Shown: piece after piece, positions 16,998-25,516 of the stretch
Layout: the number at the start of each line of letters is the position of its first letter
Position numbering within the stretch: position 1 is the first letter of the stretch
Assembly: GCA_046328335.1 (NCBI GenBank)
Contig: JAXLWU010000023.1
Coordinates: forward strand, 1-64,000
DNA from: JACCXM01 sp046328335
Lineage (GTDB): Bacteria; Chloroflexota; Chloroflexia; Thermomicrobiales; UBA6265
Direction: 5' to 3'
DNA length: 64,000 bases
Program-made: the position numbers and the translations under genes
Notes under the pieces: generated by a model
Databases searched by the model: none
The model's input: only the letters and a program-made list of their open reading frames with translations
What the model was told of the DNA's origin: nothing

Positions 16998-17133
16998 TCG
17001 CGGTCTCGCCGCGCGCACCCTCACCCCAACCCCTGACTCCCTCCCCTGGCTCCCTCCCAAGCCTCCCTCCGCCGGAGGGAGGGGTCTCCCTCCCTGGAGG
17101 GAGGAGTCCCCCGTCGAGCCGGGAGAGGGGCTT
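16998..17133. repeat. Dispersed palindromic repeat family A, long copy
   Basis: The lead CGCGGTCTCGCCGCG is followed by CCCTCACCCCAACCCCTGA, then an inner perfect inverted repeat (CCTCCCTCCG/CGGAGGGAGG) and the closing GGGAGAGGGGCTTC. It fills most of the gap 16907-17271, which otherwise shows nothing. Composition is strongly CT-rich on the plus strand. Confidence 0.75.
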
Positions 17134-17271
17134 CTGGCCGCCCGTTGGCCAGAGAGAGCCGGAGCAACAGGCCGATGTTATCCATACCTCCCTCTGTGAG
17201 TGTGCGCAGGCAGAGAATCTCTTTCCGCCGTTACCCCCCAGCACCGCGGACGTCGTCAACCGGATGCCGTG

Positions 17272-17691
17272 TTACAGGTACTTGAGGATGTGGGTGGCGA
17301 CGGCGACGATCTCGCCATGCTGGTTGGTGGCGGTGACGGCGGCTTCGGTGCGCTGTTGCGCCGGGTCAGATGCGGTGATCTCGTAGAGTACGGTGATCGT
17401 ATCGCCGACGCGGACCGGTTTCACGAAGCGCACGCGATCGTAACCGTAGGAGACGACCGCGCGGCCGAGGTTGGCCTGTTCCAGTATTTTCGTGGAGCAG
17501 GTCGACATCAGACCGATCACCAGCACCCCATGGGCGATGATCCCGCCATACGGGGTCGCGCGCATGTACTCGGCGTTGACATGATTGGGGCTGAAGTCGC
17601 CGGTGATGCCGGCGAACAGGTAGATATCGGTCTCGCTGACGGTTTTCGCGAACGTCACTCGCGTGCCGAGGGGAATCAGTTCGTCTGACAT
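17272..17691 (-). CDS. MaoC-like enoyl-CoA hydratase/dehydratase
   Basis: A 139-residue single hot-dog-fold protein. The active-site loop reads FAGITGDFSPNHVNAEYM with D32 and H37, followed by YGGIIAHGVLVIGL, the (R)-specific hydratase signature. These enzymes hydrate trans-2-enoyl-CoA or act on short acid-CoA intermediates. It is the last gene of the minus-strand catabolic operon, 18 bases after the enolase-superfamily gene, which suggests it handles a downstream CoA intermediate. ATG 17691 is the only sensible start. Confidence 0.88.
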   Translation of the reverse strand: MSDELIPLGTRVTFAKTVSETDIYLFAGITGDFSPNHVNAEYMRATPYGGIIAHGVLVIGLMSTCSTKILEQANLGRAVVSYGYDRVRFVKPVRVGDTITVLYEITASDPAQQRTEAAVTATNQHGEIVAVATHILKYL

Positions 17692-17709
17692 CGTGGGTCG
17701 CCGTCCGCT

Positions 17710-18831
17710 TCAGGAGACGCGATAGCGCGCCACGACCGCGGGATCGAGCGTCACGCCCAAACCCGGCGCTGTTGGTGTCTGCACGTAGCCGTTGACGAGC
17801 GGCGGCGCGGGTGTGACCAGGGAGGTGTTGAGCGGAGACCCTTCCATCGACCATTCGAGAATGCGGGGCGCGGGTTGGTTGGCGAGGAGATGAAGCGATG
17901 CGGTGGAGACGATGCCGGTGCTGAAACAGTGGGGCACGCACCAGGCGCCTTCGATCGCCGCCGCGTCCGCGATCCGCTTCCACTGACCGATACCGCCGAC
18001 GGTCGAGACGTCCGGCAGCAGGACCTGCAAGCGACCGTCACGGAGCATGTGCAGACTCTCCCAGAACCCGCCGGAACTCTCGCACGAGATGCGGATCGGG
18101 CTGCGGGCGCAGAGTTCGGCGTAGGCGCCGATCGGCTCGTGCGGCATCGGGGCTTCCAACCAAAAGAGATCGAACTCCGCTAGCGCCTCGGCGCGCTCGA
18201 GCGCGGTGGAGAGGTCCCAGCAGAGTCCGACATCGATCAGGAGCAGCGCATCGTCGCCAACGCTCTGCCGTGCCGCGCGCACCAGGGCGATGTCCTGCTT
18301 GCGGTCGCGCCCAAACCCTCCCCAGCCGAACTTGAGCGCGCGAAAACCCTGCGCGCGGAGCCGTTCACCGGTCCGCCGCACGTCGTCCAGATCGTTGGGA
18401 TCCTCGGGGAAGAGGACACTGGCGTAGGCGAGCAACGATGCGTGAAAGACGCCGCCGAGCAGTACGGAGATTGGTTGGCCGGTCGCTTTGCCGGCGATGT
18501 CCCAGAGGGCGATTTCAGCGGCGCTGATGGCGGTGAGCCGGGCGCCAGCGAGACCGAGGTAGAGCGTGCCGTCCATCATCCGCTGGAACAGCGGTTCGAT
18601 CTGCAAGGGATCCTGGCCGATCAGCAATTCACGCAGGCCGTAGCCGATGGAGTTGGACATCGGCGCGTCGTAGATCGCCTGGAGGACCGAGGGGATGGAA
18701 TCGCCTTCACCGATGCCGTCGATCCCTTCGTCGGTGACGATCCGCACGACAAAGGCATCCTGCGTACCGTCACAGACCGCGCCGACATTCGGCACGCGCA
18801 GCGCGTAGGTTTCGACTTCGGTGATGCGCAT
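17710..18831 (-). CDS. Enolase-superfamily enzyme (mandelate racemase/muconate lactonizing type)
   Basis: A 373-residue barrel enzyme. The expected catalytic set is present: K167 (LKFGWGGFG), metal ligands D200, E226 and E251 (LLIDVG, WLEAPMP, SCESSG), and the D274/H301 dyad (PDVSTVGGIG, VPHCFSTG). The Asp/His dyad points to the mandelate-racemase or acid-sugar dehydratase subgroups rather than to a lactonizing enzyme, but the substrate cannot be read. It abuts an amino-acid-type importer, whose ATPase gene ends 21 bases upstream, and precedes a MaoC hydratase, so an imported hydroxy- or amino-acid is the likely substrate. Confidence 0.87.
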   Translation of the reverse strand: MRITEVETYALRVPNVGAVCDGTQDAFVVRIVTDEGIDGIGEGDSIPSVLQAIYDAPMSNSIGYGLRELLIGQDPLQIEPLFQRMMDGTLYLGLAGARLTAISAAEIALWDIAGKATGQPISVLLGGVFHASLLAYASVLFPEDPNDLDDVRRTGERLRAQGFRALKFGWGGFGRDRKQDIALVRAARQSVGDDALLLIDVGLCWDLSTALERAEALAEFDLFWLEAPMPHEPIGAYAELCARSPIRISCESSGGFWESLHMLRDGRLQVLLPDVSTVGGIGQWKRIADAAAIEGAWCVPHCFSTGIVSTASLHLLANQPAPRILEWSMEGSPLNTSLVTPAPPLVNGYVQTPTAPGLGVTLDPAVVARYRVS

Positions 18832-18852
18832 GGTTTCCTGGTCCTTCCTCCA

Positions 18853-19611
18853 TCAATGCCGGATCACCGCGTCGACGAACGCCTTGGTGCGGGAACTGGC
18901 CGGGGCGGTGAAGAAGCGCACGGGATCCGCCTCCTCGATGATCTGACCGTCGTCCATCATCACGATGCGGTCGGCGACCTCGCGCGCGAACCCCATTTCA
19001 TGGGTGACCACGACCATGGTCATGCCGTCCGCCGCCAGTTGCCGCATGACTCGCAGCACTTCACCGACCAGTTCGGGATCGAGCGCGGAGGTCACCTCGT
19101 CAAAGAGCATCGCCTCCGGTTTCATGGCGAGGGCGCGGGCGATCGCGACGCGCTGCTGCTGCCCGCCCGAGAGTTGCCCCGGATAGGCGGTCATCTTGTC
19201 GGCGAGGCCGACCCGGTGCAGGAGCGCCCTGGCCCGCTCCTCGGCGGAATCGCGCGGTTCCTTGAGCACGTTCATCGGCCCGGTGATCACGTTTTCGAGC
19301 GCGGACATGTGCGGGAAGAGATTGAAGCGTTGCGACACCATGCCGATGCGGGCGCGGAGTTGGCGAATCTCCCGCTCCGGGTCGCGGACGATCCGGCCGT
19401 TGCGGTACTGCTGGTAAATCGGCTTGCCTTCCAGCCAGATCGTTCCTTCCTGGTAGGGTTCGAGATAGTTCATGACCCGCAGCAAGGTGCTCTTGCCCGA
19501 ACCGCTCGGGCCAATCACCACGACGACCTCACCCCGGCTGACCTCCAGGCTGACGCCGCGCAGGACCTCGAAATCACCGAACCACTTGCGGATATTCTCC
19601 AGCCGGATCAC
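18853..19611 (-). CDS. ABC transporter ATP-binding protein, polar amino-acid type
   Basis: A 252-residue ATPase of the GlnQ/HisP class: Walker A GPSGSGKST (34-42), signature LSGGQQQR (147-154), Walker B AMLFDEVTSALDP (168-179) and switch His in VVTHEMGFAREV. The GTG at 19611 is chosen because it gives VIRLENIRKWFGDFEVL, the family start, and overlaps the permease stop as GTGA, a typical coupled junction; the longer upstream frame runs antisense-like through the permease. It is the only importer ATPase in the window and could in principle serve other importers too. Confidence 0.93.
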   Translation of the reverse strand: MIRLENIRKWFGDFEVLRGVSLEVSRGEVVVVIGPSGSGKSTLLRVMNYLEPYQEGTIWLEGKPIYQQYRNGRIVRDPEREIRQLRARIGMVSQRFNLFPHMSALENVITGPMNVLKEPRDSAEERARALLHRVGLADKMTAYPGQLSGGQQQRVAIARALAMKPEAMLFDEVTSALDPELVGEVLRVMRQLAADGMTMVVVTHEMGFAREVADRIVMMDDGQIIEEADPVRFFTAPASSRTKAFVDAVIRH

Positions 19612-20336
19612 GCCATCGTCTCCGGCGTCGCGGTCTGGCCGATCGGCCAACCGCGCTGCTGATTCCCACCCTGTTTGTCGGTTGGCGAGGCTTTGAGCTT
19701 CTTTTCCAGACGATCGATGATCGCGGCGCTCGGCCAGCAGACGGCGAGATAGAGAACGGCGATCACGGTGAAGATCGTGATGTGGCGGAAATTGGTCGCC
19801 GCCAGGAGTTGCCCCTGGAACATCAATTCGCGGATCGTCAGGATCGACAGGAGCGAGGTGTCCTTGAACAGCCCGACGAACATGTTGCCGATCGGCGGAA
19901 TGACGATCCGGAATGCCTGCGGCAGCACCACGATGCGCATCACCTGCGCCCGTGACATGCCGAGCGAAAGCGCCGCTTCCGTCTGGCCGCGATCGATCGC
20001 TTCGATCCCGGCGCGGTAGATCTCGGAGAGATAGGCCGAGTAGGCGGCAGTCATGCCGGTGATACCGGCGACCCACGGATTGAGGGCGATACCGGCGAAT
20101 GGGAGGACGTAGTAGAGGTAGAACAACTGGAGAAGGACGGGAGTGCCGCGCAGGACCTGCACGTAGATCGTGGCGGGAATGCGGATCACCCGGTGTTGGG
20201 ACATCCGCGCCAGCGCAATCGGCAGGGCCACGACTAACGAGATCGCCATGATGACGAGGGTCGCCGTCACGGTCACCCGCAATCCCGACAACAGCGTCGG
20301 CATCATTTCCGGGATGGCCGCCCAGTCGAACTTCAT
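19608..20336 (-). CDS. ABC transporter permease, polar amino-acid type (HisM/GlnP-like)
   Basis: A 242-residue permease. It opens MKFDWAAIPEMMPTLLSGLRVTV and contains the Gln/His-type permease core YVQVLRGTPVLLQLFYLYYVLP and the EAA loop EAALSLGMSRAQVMRIVVLPQA, features of the PF00528 amino-acid group. About five membrane segments are visible. It follows the binding-protein gene after a gap of 118 bases with a perfect hairpin and overlaps the ATPase gene. The transporter probably uses this permease as a homodimer. Confidence 0.93.
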   Translation of the reverse strand: MKFDWAAIPEMMPTLLSGLRVTVTATLVIMAISLVVALPIALARMSQHRVIRIPATIYVQVLRGTPVLLQLFYLYYVLPFAGIALNPWVAGITGMTAAYSAYLSEIYRAGIEAIDRGQTEAALSLGMSRAQVMRIVVLPQAFRIVIPPIGNMFVGLFKDTSLLSILTIRELMFQGQLLAATNFRHITIFTVIAVLYLAVCWPSAAIIDRLEKKLKASPTDKQGGNQQRGWPIGQTATPETMA

Positions 20337-20393
20337 CAGGCTCTCTCCCCTTGCGCTGGGCGGCCGCCCGCTCGCTGGCTCACCGGGTCATTG

Positions 20394-20421
20394 GCCGAGA
20401 CCGCCGCGCGGCGGTCTCGGC
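20394..20421 (-). other. Perfect 28-base palindrome between binding protein and permease genes
   Basis: GCCGAGACCGCCGC is followed at once by its own reverse complement, so the transcript can fold into a 14-bp stem without a proper loop (12 bp with a 4-base loop). It lies in the only sizeable gap of the operon, just downstream of the binding-protein gene, as does the hairpin at 9946. No T-run follows. Confidence 0.6.
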
Positions 20422-20454
20422 GCGCAATTACACTGCTCCCGGTCTGCGACCGGT

Positions 20455-21366
20455 TTACATCCCCGGAATGGCGGTCAGGTTGCGCATGCCCAGACCGTAC
20501 TTCTGGAGAATTTCCAGCGTCTCGCCGTTGATCATCATCTCCATCAGCGCCCGGCTGAAAACGTTGTTGAAGTCGTTCTCGCCGATCCTGATACCGAACC
20601 GCGTCCAGTCCGAGAGGTCCGACTGCGGCACGTAATCGGGCACGTTCTCGATCGGCAGATCGGGATTCTGGCCAAGGTAGGCGGTGAAGTTGGTGTCTTC
20701 CGCGATCACCGCATCGACCCGGCCCGCGACCAGATCGGCCGCCATCTGCTGGGTGTCCTTGTAGGTGTTCAGTCCCTTGAGATCGGTGCGGGCTTGTAGC
20801 CACTCCGCGTAGTTGACGCCGAGTCCGACGCCGACGGTCTTGCCGGCGAGATCTTCCCAGGAATGGACATTGGCCGGGTTGCCCTTGGGAACGAAGAGCG
20901 CATCGCCGTACCAGAAGGCGGGGGCGCTGAAGTCGATGATCTCGATCCGCTCGGGCGTGACGTGGACGTCGCTCGCCAGCAGATCGAAGCGGCCGCTCTG
21001 CAGACCGGGGACCATCGATTCCCACGGCCCCTCGACGAATTCGATCTTGGTGATGCCGGCATGCTCCAGAGCGCGGAGGACGATGTCGGTATTCCAGCCA
21101 GTGCGATTCCCGTTCTCGTCGGTGAAATTGACCGGAAAGGCTTCGATCAGACCGAGCCGCACCCCTTCGTCGCGGTATTTCGCATACGAACCGTCGCCAC
21201 CGACGTACTTCGAGGCATCGATGCCGTTTGGGAAGGCGACGGCGGCATCCTCCTGGCGGGCCGCGGCGGCCGCTAACCGCCGATGGCCGATGATCGGGAG
21301 GGCGCTGACCGCGGACGCCATGCCGACAAAACGGCGCCGGGACACCGCGTTGGTTCCTTCGCTCAT
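20455..21366 (-). CDS. ABC transporter substrate-binding protein, amino-acid family 3
   Basis: A 303-residue binding protein with a Tat-type leader (SRRRFVGMASAVSALPIIG) and the SBP family 3 fold: GRFDLLASDVHVTPERIEIIDFSAPAFW holds the classical signature, and GKTVGVGLGVNYAEWL, MAADLVAGRVDAVIAED follow in order. Arg in RIEI and the Asp in AVIAED are the usual ligand contacts for the alpha-amino acid group. It leads the operon with permease, ATPase, enolase-superfamily enzyme and hydratase. A polar amino or hydroxy-amino acid is the likely ligand. Confidence 0.92.
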   Translation of the reverse strand: MSEGTNAVSRRRFVGMASAVSALPIIGHRRLAAAAARQEDAAVAFPNGIDASKYVGGDGSYAKYRDEGVRLGLIEAFPVNFTDENGNRTGWNTDIVLRALEHAGITKIEFVEGPWESMVPGLQSGRFDLLASDVHVTPERIEIIDFSAPAFWYGDALFVPKGNPANVHSWEDLAGKTVGVGLGVNYAEWLQARTDLKGLNTYKDTQQMAADLVAGRVDAVIAEDTNFTAYLGQNPDLPIENVPDYVPQSDLSDWTRFGIRIGENDFNNVFSRALMEMMINGETLEILQKYGLGMRNLTAIPGM

Positions 21367-21455
21367 GCTCGTTTCCTCTCTGCCTGCGCTCCAGGCGCAT
21401 TTTCGCGCGAGATTCCCCAGGTCCGATTCACCGGCTCCGCCATCGGCCTCCTGTT

Positions 21456-22367
21456 CTACACCGCGAAGCGGGAGGTGAGCGCCGGCCAGAGCCTGTCGAG
21501 TTCCGCCAGGTCCCCGGCATCAGCCGCGGGAAACTCCGGATCACGCATGAGCGTGGTGGCGAAGACGCCGCGCCGGACGAGCACTTGCTTCGAAATCGCC
21601 ATCAGCCCGGACATCTCCAGGGTCAGCAACGGCAGCGCCTGTCCGTGGATCGCCCGCGCCACGTCCCGATCGCCGTCACGATGTGCCCGGTAGACCGCGG
21701 CGAGAATATCGGGTATCGCCGCCGAAGGCATGCAGCCGGTGCCCCCGCGGTCCAGTTCCGAGGGCAGGTACAGGCCCGCCGTGCCGCCAAAGACACCGCG
21801 CAGGCCTTCGGGCGCACAAGCAAGGACGTCGCTGATGTGATGACCAGGAGGAAGCCGCTCTTCCTTGATGTAAGCGATGCGCGGGATTTCGGCGATCAAA
21901 CGGTGGAGAAATGGTGTCGGCAGGTTGACCCCGAAGGGCGGCGGCGCATTCTGGATGACGACCGGCAACGTCGTCGCCGCCGCGATGGCCGCGTAGTACG
22001 TGAATACCCCATCGAGACCGGGGCGGCGCAGGTATGGCGGGAGGGCCATGACCGCCGCCGCGCCCTGTTCCTCGGCATGCCGGGTGAACGCGAGCGCGCC
22101 GTTCGTGCTCGTCGCCGCCACATTGGCGACCACGGGAACTCGTCCCTTCGCCTGCTGAATCACGACTTCGACAACCAGACGGCGTTCGTCGTCGGTCAGG
22201 ACCATGAACTCGCTGGCCAGGGCGGGGATGACCAAACCGTCCGCACCGCAGGCGATGCAGAACTCGACCTCGCGGCGCAACGATGTTTCGTCGACGGCAT
22301 TGACCGGGTTCCCAGGAAGAAACGGAATCTGGAGAACGGGAAGAATGCCCTGGAGATCGGACGCCAT
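21456..22367 (-). CDS. DapA-superfamily aldolase/lyase with altered active site
   Basis: A 303-residue TIM-barrel protein of the N-acetylneuraminate lyase/dihydrodipicolinate synthase superfamily. K168 in RIAYIKEER is the Schiff-base lysine. The usual catalytic Tyr before Asn-x-Pro is absent: the strand reads VVIQNAP (Gln at 139). The GTTGE loop is replaced by ALASEF. So it keeps the imine-forming residue but probably uses other proton-transfer groups. ATG 22367 is preferred to an upstream ATG because it starts at the family's MxxLxGILPVL. It lies 90 bases upstream of the importer operon on the same strand and may join it. Confidence 0.82.
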   Translation of the reverse strand: MASDLQGILPVLQIPFLPGNPVNAVDETSLRREVEFCIACGADGLVIPALASEFMVLTDDERRLVVEVVIQQAKGRVPVVANVAATSTNGALAFTRHAEEQGAAAVMALPPYLRRPGLDGVFTYYAAIAAATTLPVVIQNAPPPFGVNLPTPFLHRLIAEIPRIAYIKEERLPPGHHISDVLACAPEGLRGVFGGTAGLYLPSELDRGGTGCMPSAAIPDILAAVYRAHRDGDRDVARAIHGQALPLLTLEMSGLMAISKQVLVRRGVFATTLMRDPEFPAADAGDLAELDRLWPALTSRFAV

Positions 22368-22562
22368 GCTTCCTGCCTCGTGAGGCGCGAGATCCGGAGA
22401 CGCGCCAGCCTGTCGCGAGCTGAACCTTCGCCCGCTCGCGACGAGAAGTGATCGATGCAAAGCCGGGCTAGTCTATCATCGGTCCGCGGTGCGGGCTTGG
22501 GCGGGTCCGCGGTTCCCGTGACGAACAACGCATCGCCACTTCCAAGTCTTCGAGGGTTTGCG

Positions 22563-22835
22563 GTGACCGAGCAGCAGGTCGAAGTGTTGGGTCAGTTGCG
22601 CCGCCCGGTTCACGGCTGGGACCAGACGATCGCGGTCGAACTGAACGACCTGGTCCGGCGGTCGATCGCGACGTTCGGTTGGCAACGTCTGGTGGTGATG
22701 ATGCACGACTCGGCCTGGCGGCAGGTCCATCAGCACCTGAATTACAACGTCGGCATCCCCCGCCCGGGCATTCCGATGGGCGGCCCCTACGACGACGATC
22801 TCGACACGATCGTGGTGGTGCTGAAACCGGAGTAG
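22563..22835 (+). CDS. Hypothetical protein (90 aa)
   Basis: A GTG-started ORF of 90 residues (VTEQQVEVLGQLRRPVHGWD...) with a GAGG site some 10 bases before; an upstream in-frame start at 22455 gives 126 residues. It is soluble, with a Trp/His-rich centre (FGWQRLVVMMHDSAWRQVHQHL), a Pro/Gly loop (IPRPGIPMGGPYDDD) and a short terminal strand. Codon bias fits a coding frame. It diverges from the DapA-type gene. I do not recognise a family. Confidence 0.5.
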   Translation: MTEQQVEVLGQLRRPVHGWDQTIAVELNDLVRRSIATFGWQRLVVMMHDSAWRQVHQHLNYNVGIPRPGIPMGGPYDDDLDTIVVVLKPE

Positions 22836-22926
22836 GCGATCCCGTTTGCGGATGATGACTGCCGCATTCAGGCGACCAGCGGCCTCAGCCCTACCTCTTC
22901 TTTCACGATGCTGCCAAAGGGAGGCA

Positions 22927-22988
22927 AAGCGGTCTCGCCGCGCTGGCCCTCACCCCAACCCCTCTCCCTGTGCGCAGGGAGTGGGGCG
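22927..22988. repeat. Dispersed palindromic repeat family A
   Basis: The lead AAGCGGTCTCGCCGCGCTGG is followed by CCCTCACCCCAACCCCTCTC and CTGTGCGCAGGGAGTGGGG. It belongs to the same family as the copies at 5777, 12123 and 16998. A second shared word, GGATGATGACTGCCG, lies 70 bases upstream (22852) and again near the copy at 34414. Confidence 0.75.
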
Positions 22989-23068
22989 CGCTCTGCAAAG
23001 TGAGGCGCCAGAGTTCGAGCAAGTATTCATCCGAAATCCCTACAAGAGTGCGGGAACGCGTGTCCGAT

Positions 23069-23155
23069 GGTGTTTTCGCGACCGTAGGAGGGTCCTGGGT
23101 GGCAGTGCTGGCCCTCGCGAACGACGAGATTCCTCGCTGCGGTTCGGAACGACAC
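23069..23155. repeat. Dispersed palindromic repeat family B
   Basis: The left arm GGTGTTTTCGCGACCGTAGG, then GAGGGTCCTGGG, and the right arm ACGAGATTCCTCGCTGCGG followed by TTCGGAACGACACC fold into an imperfect long hairpin. The family is best seen at 39583; this copy has diverged. Together with the family A copy it occupies the gap 22836-23202. Confidence 0.65.
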
Positions 23156-23202
23156 CTATTGTGTGCGGCGCTGCGTTGCGCGATCAGGCCGCGCGTCGGT
23201 TC

Positions 23203-24585
23203 CTACGCGCCGGCGGCGGCTTTCTGCGCGGCCCACTGCTTGTAGCGTTCGAGAAGGAGCCGGTTGGACTGCCGCCACTTCTCGGCAACACCCTGGGTGA
23301 AGGCGGCGGCATCCTCCGGCGTCGTGATCTGGCCAGTCACCATCTGGACCTGCGCCGTGTTGAACCCGTTGAAGGCGATATCGAACGGCACGTAGTTCTC
23401 GATCTCGGGCGCCGGGTTCTGCGTCGCCCAATCGAATACCTGCCGCACGAGCGGGTTCTTGATCGCCTCGGGATCGAAGCGGTCGTCAGCCGGGGGGACG
23501 CCGGTCGTCTCGTAGTAGGCGGTCAACTGCTCCGGGGTGTGGAGGAAACGGATGAAATCGGCGGCGACCGCCTTCTGGTCGTCGCTGGCCCAGGAGGTTA
23601 CCGCCAGCGTCTGCGACGTCGAACCGAGTTGGTCCTTGAACGGCCCGTCACCCGTTGCCGGCAGTTTCATCACGCCCGCGTTGTCGGCGCCAATCGAATC
23701 GACGTAGGAGGCGAGTTCGGAGCCGGTGATAAAGGTCAGGCCGGCCTTGCCCTGTGGCACCAGTTGTTGACCGGTGTACATGTCGAGCGAGGCGACGTCA
23801 TCCGGGAAGCACTTGCGATCGACCATCTCCTGCCAGCGGGCGAAGAAATCGACGTACGGCTTCTCGGTGAAACCGGTGTCGCCGGAGACGGTGGCCAGCA
23901 CCTGACCGACGCCGTCGATCTGCTGGACGAGACTGTTCATCCAGAAGCGGCCGGTACCCCAGGTGTCCTTCACCCCGAGACCGACGAGCGGCATACCTTT
24001 CGCCTGGAAGGCGTCGCAGGCCGCCAGGAAGTCATCCCAGGTCGCCGGCGGCGATTCCGGATCGAGCCCGGCAGCGGTGAAGGCTTCCTTGTTGTAGACC
24101 AGCGGATAGGAAGGCTGCAGGTACCACGCGGCAGACCAGATCTTGCCGTCCCAGGTCGCTTCCTGATTGTTGATGTAATGGGCGGCTTCATCCATCCCGA
24201 CATAGTCGGAGATGGGGACGATCCAGTCCTTCCAGACGGCGTCCATCGTGTAGATGCCGCCCCAGAGGTACATGATGGTCGGCCCTTCCTTGGCCTGACC
24301 CGCGGCTTCATACGAGGGGAGCAGGGCATCGACCGAGAGGAGGTTGTTGGTGAAGGTGACGTTGGGGTGCTCCTTGCTGTAGGCCTCCTGCGCGGCCTTG
24401 AGCCACTTCTCGGAGCCAGGGGCCTCGGTCTCACCCCACCACCAGACCTCGATGTCCACGGGGCCGGTCGGCACGTCCTGGGCGAGAACGGGATCTGGCG
24501 AACCGAATTTCGCCGAGACCGGTAGGATGCTTAGAACCAGAATCACCAGGGTCGCGATGCGAACCCAACCGGACCGATTGTTCAT
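23203..24585 (-). CDS. Sugar ABC transporter substrate-binding protein, family 1
   Basis: A 460-residue extracytoplasmic binding protein. The leader MNNRSGWVRIATLVILVLSI is a Sec signal and is followed by the fold of SBP family 1: VDIEVWWWGETEAPGSEKW, then ARWQEMVDRKCFPDDVASLD, GKAGLTFITGSELASYV and a late Pro/Asp loop. The ATG at 24585 has a GGGAGGG ribosome site; upstream starts would add a basic tail. It is the third gene, after both permeases, which is less usual in sugar operons. The ligand is probably an oligosaccharide or sugar derivative. Confidence 0.9.
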   Translation of the reverse strand: MNNRSGWVRIATLVILVLSILPVSAKFGSPDPVLAQDVPTGPVDIEVWWWGETEAPGSEKWLKAAQEAYSKEHPNVTFTNNLLSVDALLPSYEAAGQAKEGPTIMYLWGGIYTMDAVWKDWIVPISDYVGMDEAAHYINNQEATWDGKIWSAAWYLQPSYPLVYNKEAFTAAGLDPESPPATWDDFLAACDAFQAKGMPLVGLGVKDTWGTGRFWMNSLVQQIDGVGQVLATVSGDTGFTEKPYVDFFARWQEMVDRKCFPDDVASLDMYTGQQLVPQGKAGLTFITGSELASYVDSIGADNAGVMKLPATGDGPFKDQLGSTSQTLAVTSWASDDQKAVAADFIRFLHTPEQLTAYYETTGVPPADDRFDPEAIKNPLVRQVFDWATQNPAPEIENYVPFDIAFNGFNTAQVQMVTGQITTPEDAAAFTQGVAEKWRQSNRLLLERYKQWAAQKAAAGA

Positions 24586-24667
24586 GAGTCCCTCCCGCTG
24601 CTTCGTGGAGTGGGCCATTACGGCGCGATCATACATCGTCCGCACCGGTGATCGCCGCCCTGACAGT

Positions 24668-25516
24668 TCACTCCTTGACGGCGCCGGCGAGCAGACCGCG
24701 CATGAAGACGCGCTGCCCGAAGAGATAGAGGAGCAGGAGCGGTATCGCCGAGATGGTCGCGCCGGCCATCACCAGTGGGATATCCATCGTGTTCTTTCCC
24801 TTGAGCAGCGCCAGCCCGGCCTGCAATGTGCGCGATTCCTCCCGTTGGAGCATGACCACGGCGATCAGGAGTTCGTTCCAGGCCCAGAGCGCGTTGACGA
24901 TGCCGAGCGTCAGCAAGGCCGGAGCGACCAGAGGCACGACGATCGTCCAGAGGATGCGCAGATGGGAGGCGCCTTCGACGAACGCCGCCTCGTAGAGGTC
25001 CTGCGGGATGGTCTCGATGTAGCGGACCATCATGAAGACCGAGAACGGAAACATCAATCCGGCGTAGGCGATGATCACCGAGTCGTAGTGATTGACCCGG
25101 CCGAGGGCGGTCATCAAGCCGAAGAGCGGCAGCAGCATCACGATCGGCGGGATTACCATCAGGAAGACGAACAACCGCAGAAGCAGCGCCGAGCCGCGGA
25201 AGGGAAGCCGAACAAACGCGTACGCGGCGGGAACCGCGACCAGCGTGACCAAGAGCACCGAGCCCGCGGTGACGATCGTCGAGTTGACAACCCAGCGGCC
25301 GATATTCTGCTCGAACGCGTGCCGGAAATTCTCGAGATCGAAGGCGCGCGGCCAGCCAAGCGGTGAGGAAAAATAGTCCTCCCGCGTCCGCAACGCCGTC
25401 CAGACCATGAACCAGAGCGGGAAGAGCGCGACAAGGGAGGCGATCAGCAGGGCGGCCTGCTGCACGATGCCGCCAAGTCGGCGCGTCCCGCGAGATTGGC
25501 CGACAGGGGGATTCAT
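24668..25516 (-). CDS. Sugar ABC transporter permease, MalG-like
   Basis: A 282-residue permease with about six membrane segments. FPLWFMVWTALRTREDYFSSPLGWP near the N-terminus is the MalG-type periplasmic segment, and the EAA loop reads EAAFVEGASHLRILWTIVVPLVAPAL. It overlaps the partner permease by 4 bases (ATGA), so translation is coupled. The family imports mono- and disaccharides. No ATPase gene is near, so a shared MsmX-like ATPase is probably used. Confidence 0.92.
   Translation of the reverse strand: MNPPVGQSRGTRRLGGIVQQAALLIASLVALFPLWFMVWTALRTREDYFSSPLGWPRAFDLENFRHAFEQNIGRWVVNSTIVTAGSVLLVTLVAVPAAYAFVRLPFRGSALLLRLFVFLMVIPPIVMLLPLFGLMTALGRVNHYDSVIIAYAGLMFPFSVFMMVRYIETIPQDLYEAAFVEGASHLRILWTIVVPLVAPALLTLGIVNALWAWNELLIAVVMLQREESRTLQAGLALLKGKNTMDIPLVMAGATISAIPLLLLYLFGQRVFMRGLLAGAVKE

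Noticed and set aside
18853..20076. A longer 407-residue version of the ATPase
   Set aside because: The extra N-terminus runs through the permease gene in another frame and lacks family features; the GTG at 19611 with GTGA overlap is the natural start.
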